Source: Isosphaeraceae bacterium EP7 (GTDB lineage: Bacteria > Planctomycetota > Planctomycetia > Isosphaerales > Isosphaeraceae). Taken from it: DNA of 64,000 nucleotides. The notes below the pieces were generated by a model, which did not search any database, was not told where the DNA came from, and was given only the letters and a program-made list of their open reading frames with translations. Positions 47,601 through 58,500 of the stretch are shown one piece after another. Both the position numbers and the translations under genes were made by a program. The stretch lies in contig CP151667.1 of the NCBI GenBank assembly GCA_038400315.1, positions 2,491,174-2,555,173 on the forward strand. The letters run 5' to 3'. Every line of letters starts with the position of its first letter. Position 1 is the first letter of the stretch.

Positions 47601-49555
47601 ACGAGGTTGCGGTGGTGCAGGGTGCGCCGGGTGGGCGCGGCTCCACCGATGTCGAGCCCGTCACGACACACGACCCAGGGCGCCAGGGCGAAGGCGAAGT
47701 AGACGGAGGACTCGACCGGGTCGACGGCAACCGAGCCGGACACGGCCTCCAGCCGTCCCGGGTGGTCGTCTGTGGCGCCCGCAAGCCGGAACGGCCGACG
47801 TAGGGTCCAGGTGGTCAGGCCGTGGCTGACGTCGCGCTCGACGATTACCCGGCGCGTGCGGTCGTCGATCCGCTGGCCGAGGTTTCCCGAAGCGGCCGAG
47901 AGCGGGTCGATCCCGGCCACCAGGCCGTAGGGAAGGAACGCGACGACGGCATCACGCTCGGCGGTCAGCCCGAAACGCACGGGAGCCCCAGGCGTGATGG
48001 TCGCCGTCAATTTCGGACGCGACGTCCGTCCCTCCGACTTGTGGCTGGTGAACACCAGCCTCGTCGTCGCGAGAGTCCCGGACGTCCCCCGCCCATCCAG
48101 CTCGAGCCGGCGCGAGTTCGGTGGCTGGCGTGGTGCGGGAAGCGCTCCGGGGTAGACGTGAACGGGCACGGACTCCGCGGTCACAACCGCGTCGAAGACG
48201 CTGAGCAGCACGCCGAAGCGTGCCCCATCGGTCACTGTCAGCTCGACCCGTCGCCCGGTCGGCACCGCGCCGGCGTGGTCTCTCGCGACGTGCTCAAACC
48301 TCAGTCGCCAGCCGTCAGGGCCGAGTTCTGGCGGGAGGCCGAGGGGGCCGTCAAGCGAGGCCACCACCATCGACGGCGGTGCAGCCTCGTCCGGCTCGGG
48401 CAGCTCGTAGCGGACCCAACCCGGCATCTCGGCACCGGCGACCACGGGCACCGGTGCCACGGCCGCGAACTGCCACAGGTAACCGGACTGGAGCCGCGTG
48501 GAGGTCGACCCGACCCCTTCGAGCGTGGGGAGCCGCGCCTCCGCGACGGACCACCCCGAGCCTGTACGCTCCCAGCGAATCTGGGCGACCGGTTCGCCCG
48601 AGTCGGCCCCGTCCGCGTCGGTGCCAATCCCTTCGGCCGGGTCGTCGTGCAGAACGATCTGGTTCTGGACGGTGGTCACCACGCGGGGCGACCAGCGAGT
48701 CGTCGCCGGGTCGTCGCGGAAGAGGAGGTCGAAGTCGGGCCGGGCGAATCGGCGGATCGGGGTCGCCGGGATGGGCCAGGCTCGCGAGACCTCGTAGAAG
48801 ACCTGGGCCGACGATGGATCGGCCCCGAGCCGAGGGGCCACCGCCACGGCCCGCCGCGGCAGGGTGTCCAGGACGGCCTGGACTCGTGTGCGGAGCTGCG
48901 TGAGAAGCTCAGCGGGGGTTTGTGTCGGGGTGGCGAGCCGGCGGCAAGACGACTGTTCCCACAGCCGGAGGTCGGCAGTCTCCTGCCTGAGGTCCAGCCG
49001 CAGACGAGGCTGGGCCGTGCCCCGGTTGACGACGACCTCGATCTCGGTCGATTCGCCGCCGAACCACAGCGCGGCCACGTCGTTGACTCGGTCGGGCCAG
49101 ATCGAGGCACGCCAAACGGCGAGGTCGGTGCCGGGGTCGAGCGGGGCGAACAACCGGCTGTGAAAGATGAACCCGCGGTCGGTCCACAGCTTGAACACAC
49201 CCGACTGAATGCGAAATCGGAAGCCCGGGTGGCCCTGAACCCACGCCGCCTCGAGGGTCCCGGTCGCGCTGAGGTTCAGGTCGAGAGAGTTGATGTTGTC
49301 CTCGAGGTACGACACGACGAGACCGACCGTGGCGCCGAACGCGGTGATGGTAGGGACCGGGACGGGGCCGCTGAAGACCCGGTTCCAGCGAACGATCCTG
49401 TCCCACTGCATCACGAGCGTCGCCCATTTGGGCTCGCTGGCGTCCCCCTCGACCTGGCTGGCCAGCCAGTCATCGGCGACGATCAGCGTGAACACCATCG
49501 GGTCACCGGTCGGGAGCGAGCCGGACACGACTTCGAGCAAGACGGGGTTTGCCAT
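38681..49555 (-). CDS. Giant beta-rich protein with WD40-like blades, 3624 aa (gene D)
   Basis: An uninterrupted 3624-codon gene starting at ATG 49555, six bases after the stop of gene C. There is no signal peptide (MANPVLLEVVSGSLPTGDPM) and no membrane span. Residues 1-820 look beta-rich without a known family. About 830-2240 are degenerate WD40-type blades (VWDALTGRSLAEALPLESAV, LRVWDAGHGAEIPPG, IEAWDVVSGLPVTAIVHDEP), similar in style to the propellers of actinobacterial signalling proteins. 2240-2980 is a further beta-rich region. A second propeller-like stretch lies near 2990-3370 (LKVWAMATPQAPLRELT), and the end is LLVGLALVKSFVNGQVLAAQ. No catalytic motif was found. It is the last gene of the four-gene set. 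A scaffold, adhesin or binding role is possible but unproven. Confidence 0.88.
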   Translation of the reverse strand: MANPVLLEVVSGSLPTGDPMVFTLIVADDWLASQVEGDASEPKWATLVMQWDRIVRWNRVFSGPVPVPTITAFGATVGLVVSYLEDNINSLDLNLSATGTLEAAWVQGHPGFRFRIQSGVFKLWTDRGFIFHSRLFAPLDPGTDLAVWRASIWPDRVNDVAALWFGGESTEIEVVVNRGTAQPRLRLDLRQETADLRLWEQSSCRRLATPTQTPAELLTQLRTRVQAVLDTLPRRAVAVAPRLGADPSSAQVFYEVSRAWPIPATPIRRFARPDFDLLFRDDPATTRWSPRVVTTVQNQIVLHDDPAEGIGTDADGADSGEPVAQIRWERTGSGWSVAEARLPTLEGVGSTSTRLQSGYLWQFAAVAPVPVVAGAEMPGWVRYELPEPDEAAPPSMVVASLDGPLGLPPELGPDGWRLRFEHVARDHAGAVPTGRRVELTVTDGARFGVLLSVFDAVVTAESVPVHVYPGALPAPRQPPNSRRLELDGRGTSGTLATTRLVFTSHKSEGRTSRPKLTATITPGAPVRFGLTAERDAVVAFLPYGLVAGIDPLSAASGNLGQRIDDRTRRVIVERDVSHGLTTWTLRRPFRLAGATDDHPGRLEAVSGSVAVDPVESSVYFAFALAPWVVCRDGLDIGGAAPTRRTLHHRNLVLEHGEFAAASMDRSVDGRPVAIAASRRDFLEAVRDAYSVAVTILPGIEAAAAPVTGWLPGAAIVAPGGNATPGPRAWLETPTAPGSAPLDRLPAVRLAGSTQRLQAIPGDRVPVLGEDLPWLTFDVRWRGWADVDGGRRPRVEVAEPPPRTAPTDGRQRARQSAVPLLFEADELTAAALGGPGATPASPPLLAANGSGRVRLIDPRTGRLRASLAIPGASPPAAVLAVAVGGAGYPHLALAIDAGGRLGAWRLTDVDSDPEAIPVILPAHPCQVAGLGFLNGLAVIVSSDAHATHVWSWDPDKPLDSTNPRAETVAGLGTIASVSISLRSTADGLALAVAPGAGGPPLVLLARQSGSLLTFAPVDFDATPSGGARAVAVHEIAEIVPPFEGEGEVESGDEDRGGAAIVVPRLYLAVIVADGTRCDVHRVEGGVLKVTDSLVPASGVLGDLRRVALGPQAAAAGGHPSPLRADGREVAGLLTLADAAGRVATWYLRPRIGVGSMPPTGRTPLRVHTIWPTALAWLEHTPLAASPEGPARAHLLAGGRDGSLRVIDADAGLVRAELWSDQEWLDGLGVVRATTAGWRPAPGVLVQPLAFPAQPHRPRTDPDSAPGAFGSAIVFDLAPTPDEPDAGLLIAEGNLEDDRTEIRLVCRQLHLTRDALGMWTPLALAPADDLGDERPPLRFPYHVGPVGTFGASSQVAGEVASLDNYPRLGGLPVHVAGIESFRFASTASGDDFGMFQEVRLRVSLLNPLGAAGEPDGPSVLRDETRLPPGATDAATAILTLSRDNRLGRLRVAGLSSAQGAVLWRVPAQAQAPGAGALDGRFTRLAGRLGWCETQRDQNTRSARITLTVDVAASRAGVLGGNFPLSGLTPLLTSFGNRSLEAGVRGFGFEMIHEPDADTSRLGPDIVAIAPDTAWTDARHATAIATVDGFPEALVVATEGPALLWLDLVSGQPWSRAALSAPAASVDGGVIDVPAVLLATDIGLRVWDAGHGAEIPPGRPARDVRPFDRDEPSAIRPLEPVTAVAGFDGVAVTGDAGGGVTVWDALTGRSLAEALPLESAVVRLAACPAPGVGGPAWFLAAADALRPRVVVLQGGSSGLATIAELTQTGGAEPFATVACGLVGADVHLAAAVGPTLSRWRFPAGGGREDLPTATFSSDSAITALAVARDGDLPAFAVVRANGKLSLVTATGTPVPVGDVPGQVAAVAFFATDSGNHWLSVASPGAAPSVRVWHRTRTDGTWRTWTQIDLNHVPAGDERSAATYLKVGREPAVALGPHAGDDGRREITVARLRDGQTVTTIDVTDAEPTLPAGGLAGLTVRAPHAAVALAGQPHAVVVDLRCGATRLLVDLASTGAAACLVRVEGATWMVTAAGRRIEAWDVVSGLPVTAIVHDEPADVLALAAFSNDPADNPRLLVAASDVRVWTPTVLEPFPTASAVTLPTGPASVTSAALANDGRGVVALVGLHDGSSGNDRVEVWDLGPESATRRQAIRATAGLVRFAAVRTPDGLHLALAPDRGPVDVWNLPPSGRLPRLRWQLGGATDVPGPIAGSRDPALPRVFTAGDRGPTPWTLTGVWALDSVRRVRLHALVALLAPGAGHVGRELTATLAQLEAARVDVWIREAAGEPRRRLVPGSYYRGVHGFLAGPVAAGVPEAASVVALWLDGARLVGTLLAEEVVRVPFALTLAASTGAPGRADAIAEVVRLSATPLAPRAANAGPAGTTIVGGRIVATHPRWSRLELHLGEVVIAGPSVAAGAPRRLLVHAVVEWVHQATPSLYPLEIQGPLVVDLTWPAPGATGKIEIVTGTYRVSPFERFPVVPPPGNLALPRPDGLLTELDVVSTRRGDADLSDFFVRFAFTTQGILAKAVRSEQVPVDTCLDDDAVRPLETHPESVATLVHRRALARRLRYRSTTGELLTQDDDRGNWQPTPSPARASRWLIAPVLRESRVYRLVRQTQVLAPPSTSLSSSSTGNLASEAGPLPRTENLFLLARPFADHVDGSGLLTCLESVTGESMMGPLLAESRILAELEGVLASGVIVHRVLRGGQPATYRIVVREPRDELPAAAPVERVAHDVARPDFRALAPGVALRQTQIDEEYIPSLPVSEPALDFDRTAWRRLRFVDPREVDGPRRPDHRDPSRRAVFVGEQTAFHHLPMPALVPASGEFGLQGTDGVSAAMDDGSAWFHPRGFGLRLGPDKPGAMMHHRVAPLTAPAAPSIDPPAAGALTVFAQREPMQTTPPPGADLVIESATRYAIRGLQADRLTTAWVETLGRLPCPLAAPPAALIEQVLAGNPPPPGRVEVRFTTTELPFARIFLRINEDLLELDSREARLPIYDGRQAATTVRALSGNDAQFFEVGQTATSPPRPDAPALEEEVATLDALSTDLGGLVLAASETKLKVWAMATPQAPLRELTHPGGGPLRGVLTLRDRRAHLLCTTDGTDVGLFLIPIAGQDPAIPLVLPAGEVRDLATVSLKAIVKNASDVEVELDVVAIAALVFDDAAGKTRLRVWLRSEPAEDGTRIDATLDREVDGDGEGMRLARAVTLQRVTEAGASHQRAVFATIIGAGRTARTVAWELDPSQDTDSRTFGLPLPGADPETFAVGAWRAEPTREESLIFAVAEATELVGVELATGLTRKRLNQPVPPVHLAAIVTDAGLLLVVVQNSGRGSADAFQTTLWDVESERPLRTLRPASPTDAGYGRVVPVGLVRGLNLAASRPSPDGTLQVFDAGLEAYAPPEIFFATKLNRPFDPVTVRLKYTADNAVQEQDVTFTPQLIHDSKGFPTRLHRTSLAQVFHPDDEAGGQGVRVWTFAIESGADPTRVDLNWGAANKAWFAWSGILEHNGETFVVEARMLEPSPFKTVNPIPYSAVAPKLAAVVLIDRIDAMRREILQRTIFLGDAAGGTGRPRVVSGLIPQFAYELRDQETVDVPLPALPDSALLVGLALVKSFVNGQVLAAQAFPVQRSAL

Positions 49556-49561
49556 GGCCGG

Positions 49562-52500
49562 TCACTCCGCAAGAACGTGGATCGGGAGACTGGCGGAAAG
49601 GTGACCGCCGCGCGAGACCTGGAATACCCAGCGGGCCGGCTGAGATGGGTCGAACACCGGGCCGTTGGGGTCGTGATCGGTCCGGAATTGCACGGCGACG
49701 ATGTAGGCCGGGACGAGCGGGCCGGCCGCCGGGTGAAGCTCAGACTGACCGCAGACGATCGGGAGCCACTCCGCGCCGACGTTCAACTTGACCCGCGCGT
49801 CGAGGGGGCGGAACCGGGGATGCAGGGGAAGTAGCGGCTGTTGTGGGTCAGCCGGGGGGGCCGGGAGCTGATAGCTCGGGTGCCACGGCATGAGGATCTC
49901 GCCCACGGAGAGGAAGACGCCAAGATCATCGGGGTCGGCGAGTGGGTCGTCGATGCGGTAGGAGATGCCGTAGCCCATTCCGGGCTCGGGCAGGCGGTCC
50001 AATGCGAGGTCGAGCGTGACGCCGTTCGAGGTGGTTGCCTGCCGGGGGGCGAGCGGCGGACTGGCCGCCAACTCGACCGGCTCGAGCAGGTCGCCGGTTC
50101 GGGTCAACGAGACCGTGACCTTCCAGTCGTCGAACCCTGCCCCGCGGCCGAGGTGTTCCAGGGTGGCGGGGCGGCAGGCCAGGAAGGCCGGCTCGCGGCG
50201 GGCCGGCTCCGGGGCGAGACGTGTCGTCGGCACATCGGGGCCCCCGACCCACCGAAGGTCGTACTGCGAACGGGCCTCCAGCCAGTACTCGAAGAAGTAG
50301 GGGAGGCGGTCGAGCACGACAAGCCGCTCATGGCGGAAGAGCCGGGGCTCGCCGGCGGGCGTCCGAGGCACCGGCCGCACGACCGCGGGCGGGTCGGCGA
50401 TGCGGGCCGAACCGTCGCTGCCCGGAGCGCGGAAGGTCATCGCGGCGAGCAGGCGTTGCCACCCGCGCACGCCCGGCTCGTCGTGATCGCGAAGTCGGTA
50501 ACGGAACCCCAGTGTGTAGCCCTGGTAGCCCGTGCGGACTGCGGAGATCACGTTGTACAGCGACCGCGCACCGGCCGCCGGCAGCGGGAAGCTGAAGCGG
50601 ATGTCGAGGGAGTCGGGGTGGACGACGATGGGCAGATCTTCGGGGAGGTCGAGGTCGGTCAGGCGGTCCTCCTCGAGCGTGATCCGCCGCACCGCGAACG
50701 CCTCGGCCGGGTCGCCCGAGGGCCAGACGACAGGGACGTCGAACCTCTCGTGCCACCGCACGAGGGGCTCGTATCGCGAGACGACGCGGCCGAGCACGGG
50801 CTCGGCCAGGCGGCGGCCGCGGCGGTCTGGCAAGGTCCAGTCAATGTGGGCCCGACCGTCGACCAGCGGCACCGTGACCCAGCCAGTCTCACGCGGCTCG
50901 AGGCGCAATCGCGGGAGGGTGTCGGCCGGCACCGTGTCCATGCCGTGCGATACATAGGCGAAAACCTGCACGATGCGTTTCAACAAGGCGATCGCATCGG
51001 CGTCCTGGGAGTCGCCGAGGGTCAGCCGCCGCGCCTCGCACCACGCTCGGAACCGGTTGAACGCGACCGTCACCCGCGACGCGGTGGCCGAGTCGTCGAT
51101 GGGAGAAGGCCAGATTCGCGTCTGCAGGAGCGTGGCGAACTCCTGCGGCACGACGACGAGCTTGGCGAACGAGTGGCCGACAAAGAACTCGGGACGCCTA
51201 CCTTCCAGGTCGGGGAACACTCCGCGGTGCTCGGAGTCGGGTTCACGGCCGAGGACCACCCACGCCCGGTGCGGTGCCAGGCCCGACCGAGCGAGGGCGC
51301 CCAACAAATCGGCGGCATCGATGGCCGTGACGAGGTCGTCCTGCGGAACGGGGTGGCCGAGAGCGTCGTGGGCCGCGAAGTCGAGGGCGAACCCGAACCG
51401 TTCGAGGAGATTGAGCAGCCCGACGACCCCGGTCTCGGGGGGCGTCGCGGTGTCAGCCGAGCGGCCGGTCGCGGCATCCAGTCGGGGTGCGTCGTCCATG
51501 AAGTCCGCCAGCCGATTATCGACGGCCTCGCGTGCTCCATCCTCCTTCACCCCGACGCCGACCTGGTGGTGCGGGCGCCGGGCAAGCCGCCAGCCCTGGG
51601 TGGCCAAATTTTCCCGAAGGCCGTTGATGGCCACGGTGAGACCGGCTGCCTGTCCCACGAGGGCCGCGGCAGCCTGGCGACGCTCAATGGCGCCGTCGAA
51701 CTGCAGCATCTTCCTCAGCGTATCGAGGTGGCCCGGCAGGAGTTCCACGGCCCAGACGACCGCTGCCGGGGTCGGCGTTGGCATTCGGTCGAGGAGCCTC
51801 TGGCAGCGAACAAGAGGACCAACCTCGGCCGAGAATCGCTGGACCTGGCCGCGGAGGTCCTCGAACCACGTCTGGCCGGGCAGTCGCGGGCTCTCGGCCG
51901 CCAGCTCGGCGGCCGTCAGCACGTCGTCGGACGCCGAAGCCGACAGCACTTCCGCAACGCAGGTCAGACGACGCCGGAGCACCGAGGCGAGCTGATGCGC
52001 CAGGTCGAGATCGAGGTACGCCCTCCGGGCCGCTCTCAGACCCTCGGGGGTATCGTCAGGCTCGGCGAGGTCGTCGGTCCGGGCATCCTCGGCCTCGGCT
52101 AGCCAGGCGGCGAGGTCGGTGTCGATCCGGACGGTCTCGGCCACCGTTGGCATGGCCTGCCGGCCGGCGACCTCCGGGTCGCGCAGCCCGGTGAACGCGT
52201 GCTTGATGAGGAACTTGAGTTGAATGACCTGATCGCGGGCCGTGGAATCGTTAAGGCTCAGTGGCGACCGCTCGTAGCCGCGCAGGGCCGTCAGCAAGTT
52301 CTTGGCCGCAGGCGAGATCGCCCACCACGGGGTTGGGGCTCCGCCCGTCGCCGGGCGAGCCAGTTGCTCCAGTTCCTCGCTCCGCCGGAGGACGGCACGC
52401 AGGATCGGGTTGTCGCTGCCGGCGAGATAGAGCAAGGCATCGGTGATGCTCCCGGTGCCGGGAGTGCCGACGGCCGGAGCGAAGGGCACACCCAGCCGGT

Positions 52501-55500
52501 CGAGCTGTTCCAGGGGAGTCGGCCGCCAGGCGGAGGGGTTGCGGAAGTCGGTCGTCAGTAGCCGGTAAGCCTCCTCGTCGGGCATCTCGCAGACGAGGAG
52601 ATCTTGCACGGCGGAATCATCGAGGTCGCGGATCAGGATCTCGACGCCGCCCGCCCGATCGCCGGCGACGGCCGGGTCGGCCTGGAAAAGGTCCCAGGTC
52701 AGTCCGATGCGGGCCCGGAGGTTGGCGGCGAGGGCCCGGCGGGCCTCCCGTTTGGTTGGGACGACCAGGGGGCGTTCGTCGACCCGCACAGGCAGAAAAC
52801 GGAGGACCTGGTCGAGGACGGCCTGGCGGACCGACCTCGGAACGAACTCGATCAGCGACGCGGGGCGGAGCCCGAGCGAGGCGCCCGCCCCGACCTGAAG
52901 GGCCTGGTCCGGTCTCTCCGACCGGGTCAGGAAGGAACTTATCGGGCGGAGCAGACCGATCGCCTCGCGCCGGGATGTGCCCGGCCGGATCGATCGCGGC
53001 CGCACGAGAAAGCGATAGGCCAGTCCGGGCCGGAGTCTCGTGCGGGCTGCTGCAGGGTCGATCCGGAAGGCCGCCCCCGGGGTGGAGGCGTCGGGATCGA
53101 CGTCGAAAGGCACCACAAACTTCCGGCCGTCGGTCGTCTCGTCGGGGCCGGCATCGCGTGTGGAGCGGAGCGTGTCGATCTCCCCGCCGCTGGCGGGACT
53201 GTCGCCGAGGTCGCCGGGTCTCGGGTCGCCGCCGCCGTAGTACCCGGAGCCCGGGATGTCGCACTCCTCGGCCCAGAGCTCGAAATCGTCCGCCCGGAGC
53301 GGGCGCACCTGGCCGTCGGGAAGGGGGATCGTAACCGGCCGGGGCGAGCCGCTCGAGCCCGGCTCGTCGTCGGCCATGGCGATCGTGAACCGGCCCCAGC
53401 CCTCGGGCGCGGCACCAGCACCGGCGCCGGGGTGGTACAGCGATCCGACCGGAAAGATCATCATCAAGCCGGCGGGCAGCGTGTCGGCCGGCGGGATGTG
53501 GAGCCGCACCGGCAGCGGCAACGGCAGCGACCCGGCCGCGCTCGGGGACGACGTGTCGCCGACCGCGATGGGCTTGACGCTATAATGGATCTCGCTCTGG
53601 TCGAGGATCACACCGGGCGTCTGAATCCGGCCGTCGGCGGTCGGGAACTCGTCGGCACAGAGGTAAGGCCCGACCACGACGACGTGCGGACCCGTCGGAT
53701 CGTCGAGATAGCTCAGGCCGGGCTGCTGGAAGTCGGCGATCAGGCTCGGCTCAGACTCGTTCGGCAGCCGCCTCCAGAGCTGCCAGTGCGATACGGTCGG
53801 CAGCAGGGACTTCAGAACCTCATCGGGCATAAGCACCGGCACCTTCACGACGATGCGGCCGCGCTCACCTCGACGGGTCCGGTCGCCCGCCTGGTCGATC
53901 ACGTGCTCTTGTCGCGCCCAGAGTGGCCGGACGAGTTCCTTGAGCCGGTCGATCGCGGTGGCAGGTGAGACGACATCCACTTCCTCGAAGTTGGGCGAGG
54001 CATCGCCGGTCGCCCGGCCGACGCGAACCGCCGTCACGTCAGACCACGCAACTCCATCCGGGAGTCGGAACCAGAGCCCGAACCAGTCGCGCGGACCGGT
54101 GGTCGCTTGCGGCCGCGCCCAGACCACCGCCCCGGGCGACGCAGAACCGGACGGGCCGGCGAGGGCGCGGTCGATCTCGGCCCGCGCGTCGAACAAGATC
54201 CGGACGACCCCCGCCCGGCTCTGGAGGGGACGGGTGCGATTGTCGTCGTCCACGCGGTGCCGGTGGAGTCGCTCGGCGCGCTCGCCCCAGGCGAGGTAAT
54301 CGACGAGCCTGACGTAGTCAGTCTCGGCCCGATCGCCCACGCCCGGGCTGGCAAGCGCCGCGTCAGCGGACCGGAAGCGTAAGGGGATGGCGTAGTCGGG
54401 TAGCCGCGCCCGGTCCTCGTCTGTCCACCACTCCCGCCCGATGCTCTCGACGCGGGGGTCGCTCTGGGGATCGTACGATTGGAGGGGCACGGACGAGACC
54501 GCCTCCTCGGGTGCCGTATCAATCATGATCGCCTCGGCGGCCTCCAGCGCGTCGCGTTCGTCGCGGAAGTGGTCCCAGCGGGCTCGCTCCCACGGCGGTA
54601 CGACGGTCGCGAGCCGCTCGGCGTTCCCTTGAAACGCGCCGTCGACCTCGATGCTCGTGACGCGGTCGCGGAACGGCGGGGGTGTGTCGGGGTCGGCCGC
54701 GGCGTCTTGCGGCAGCGACGGCGTAAACCAGGTCGCGTCGGAGCGGGGCAGGAGAAGGTGCCAACCGTTGATCTCGTAATGCAGCCACGCCTCGGCCGAC
54801 ACCGCCAGGCTCTGCATCGCACGGTGGCCGTCCCCGTCCTGAAGCTCGCGGCTGCCGCCTCCGTCGAGGAGTTCGCGACGAACCGCCTCGATCCTCGCCT
54901 CGAAGGCCGCCACGCGGTCCTGCACCTCGCTGATCAGCCCCTCGTTGATCCGGAACGAAGGGGAAATCTCGAGCCGGAACGAGGCAATCGCCACCGAGAT
55001 CGCGATCGCCCCGTCGAACCCGAAGCGACCCGACTCATCGAACGCCACCGCGCCCCGCAGCCCGAGCCCCACCCGGGCGGAGACCAACGTGACGACGAGC
55101 GAATAGCTGAACTTCTTCTTCCAACGACCGATCCGGATGGTGATCGACCACTCATGCTTGAAATACGCGCGGACGGCCAGGCTGAGCTGAACGTCGAGAC
55201 GGCCATACACCGCCAGCCCGCGCGGACTGAGCAGGCCGGCGATCTCCAGAGCGATATTCAGCGCCCCCGACGCGGCGAATCCGCCCGGCCGCTGCTCGAA
55301 CTGGCGGTCGAACCGGCCGGTGACCGACTCGCGGAGGATCACCAGCATGGTCCGGTCCATCACGGCCAGCCGGAAGCTCCCGCGGTAGAGCATCTGGAAG
55401 CCGAGGAACTCATCCTGATATGAAACTTCGTGGAGGTGGAAGTCGACCAGCCGAGGCGACAGCAGGAACGAAAGCCGGATCCGCCCGTTGTTCAACACCC

Positions 55501-58500
55501 GGGCCAGTTGCTCGTTTTTTTCGATGGCCGGCCGCGCCCGCGACTCCAGCGCGGCGGAGATCACCCGATCGCGCGGTCGCATCGCGATCGCCCCGACCAA
55601 GGCGGGCCGGTTCCAGTGATCTTGCCTCCGCACGAAGTCGACGCTGCTGGAGAACCAGAGCTTGCCCGCAGCCACCACGTTCAAGTCGAGGTCGAGGCAG
55701 AGCACCAACGCCGCAACGTAGGCATTGATCTGGTCGCTGGGGCCCTCGTCGGACGTGATCACCGTCGTGCCGACGATGCTGAGGAAGAATCCGTTCCGCC
55801 GGACGAACTCCCAGCCCTCAATCCGAGAGGGGTCGATCCGATCGATGTTCGCGAGCACCGCCTCGGCGTTCGGCCGCTCGCCGACCCCGGCGAGCCGGTT
55901 GTTGATCCCGAGCCCCACGCCGAAACTCTTTGCGACGACCCCCGCGAAGAGCGGCACCGACACGTCGGTCGCGCCGTAGAGGGCGATGTTGGGGACCGTG
56001 GCACCGTCGAGCTTGACCCCGCTGCCGAACTTGAGCAGGGACGACGCTTCCGGCAACCCCTGGAGCGACAGCGTCCCGGCGGCCGCGAAGTAACGCTCGA
56101 CATCGTTGTCGACCCAGGCCACGGCCCCGCGAAAGCGCACCGAGCCCCCGATCCGGACGTCGATCCCCAGCTTCGACGGGTTCCGCATCGTCACACGGTT
56201 GCCGCCGTGAAACTCCAGCCTCACGGCCCCCACCTCGATCCTCACGTCGAGCTGCCCGGGCTGCTTGTAGCGAAACGCAGCCGTGTCGCACGCGAGGAAG
56301 AACCCGTTCCCCCAGCCGAACTGGAGCTTCTCGAAGCGGGCCGAGAACATCCCATCCAGGCAGTCGAACACCACCGGCTTGTCGAGCTGGAGGGCAACCT
56401 CACCGGGTCCCCGGTGCAGACTGAGCAGGTCGAGGTCGCGGACCACGATCGCATCAGGACGCGCCAGGTCGTCAAGTCCGCCCGTGTTGCTGGTCCGCGG
56501 CGCGAGCGAGAGCCGGCCATCGACCCGGACCGAGAGGTCCCAGTCGTTCTTGCCCAGATCCCAGGAGAGCCGGGCGCGGAAGTCATCGAGCTTGACCTGA
56601 AGGTAGCCGACCGAGAACTGGGCCAGCGGCATGCCGTCTGTGCGGTCAAGGTCGACGGCCACCCAGATGACGGGCGGCTGCCCCCGCTTGTCCTGACGCA
56701 GGCCTAGCTCCACCTTGGCAACCAGGTCGTCCAGGCCCGGCACGTCGAGCTCGCCGAAGAGGACCGACTCCTTCCACACGCTCTCGATCAGGACGACCCG
56801 GCTCCGCGTCGGCCCTCGCTGCTCGTGCAGCCGCAAGGTCAGCGGCTTGCCGCCGCCGGTACCGATCTGCGGAGAGTGGCTCGAGTCGACCTCGGCATGG
56901 AAGCTCAGGCCGCCGGGGCCGATGCGCAGGTAGATCTTATCAGGCCCGTCGACGGGCCACGTGCCCGGGTCGAACTCCCGGAGACGCAACACAACTCGAT
57001 TATCGATCCGTTGATCTGTCAGGCTGCCGGGGATCAGGACCAATGGGCCGGGACGCGGGGTCGCCCCCGCCTGAGTCGGCGCCTTGATCGTGAAGGTGCG
57101 GGCCTCCAGGTCGAGCCCGCCGTCGTTGTCGTCGCCGAAACCGCCGGGCCCGCTGTCCGGCCGCGAGGGAAGGATTAGCGCGAGAAATCCGAGGTCGATG
57201 ACCTGAAGCTCGCACAGGTGCAGGCCCGGGCCGAGCCGGAACTTCAGGTCGTTTGCCGTAAGCCGCAGGGTCTTCAGGGCAATCTTGAGCTCGAGGTCGA
57301 GCCGGAACGTCTGGCCCGCGACCAGTAGGGAGAGCGACAGCGGGACGGTGAGCCGGCCGCCGGTCGGGGTGGGGGCGGACGACGAACTCCGGTAGCGCCT
57401 CGGGCTCGCCACCTCAAGCGAGACCGGCCCGAGTAAGTCGCCGAGCAAGTCGGCCAGCGACCAGCGTAGACCGTTGAACGCGTGAGCGTGGTGCCCCAGC
57501 TCGCGCGACGAGAACAACCACTGGCCGGCATTCGCGGCGGCGAGGAAGTCGTCCCACGACCAACGATTCCCATCCAGCGGCAGCGTCAGAACAGGCTGGC
57601 CCAGGTGCGCCCAGTCGCCGTCCACCAGGAACTCGATCCGATGCCGCAAGGACGGTAGTCCGCCAGCCGTCCGCGACTCGAGCGGGGCAAGAAGTGCCTG
57701 TGCGTCTGGCAGCTCGACCTGATCCATCACGATCGAGAACGTCAGGTCGATCGGCAGATGCACCGGGTCCCCGGCGATGTCGGGAAACAGGTAAACCGCC
57801 AACCTCCCGGTCTCCAGGCGGATCGACACCGCCTCGCGCGGCAGCTCGACGCGGGCCAATCCCCCGACCCCGAACGGGAGCGAGAGATGGCCGGAGCAGA
57901 GGAGATCGATGCCGGGTCCGGAACTCCCCGCCACGAGGGCGATAGGGCCCGAGGCGATCCGGGCCCCCTCCACACCGCAGACGACCGCGTCGTTGAATCG
58001 AAGCCTGCCCCCCGTCCACTCGCTCTCTCCCAGACCGTTGGCGACCAGACCGAAGGTGACCTCGCCCTCCCCCACACCGGGGACATCGACCGCGGCGGCG
58101 GGCAGCACGAACGAGGGGGCGATCGCATCGGTGTCATCGGAACCGGCCAGCGCGAACCGCCAGCCGTCGGGATGACCTCCGCTCCGCTTCAGCCCAAATC
58201 GCGCGGGCCCGAGGCCGTTGGGGGCGAATCCCCCATTGACCCGCGAGGCTCGGAGCTCCGCCTCATTCACGTGCAATGTGGCGAGGTCGAGGTAGGTGTC
58301 GAGCCGCTCATCTTCCCCTACGAGGGGGTCGTCACTCAGCGAACCGAACGGGCCGTCGGTCTTGATCCTGTGGAACGCCCAGCCGCCGAAGGGGGGGGCT
58401 TCCGTCCCGTCGCGTTCGAACCCGAGCAGAGCGAGGGTCTGAGCCGCAGCCACGTTCGAGTCGGCCGCCAGCACCGCGAACCGGTACCGATGGCCCGTCT

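Noticed and set aside
46205-52102. Long plus-strand open frames (532, 670 and 753 codons) opposite the giant genes
   Set aside because: They are rich in Arg, Pro, Gly and Ala, have no family motifs, and lie antisense to genes with clear protein character. High GC makes such shadows common.
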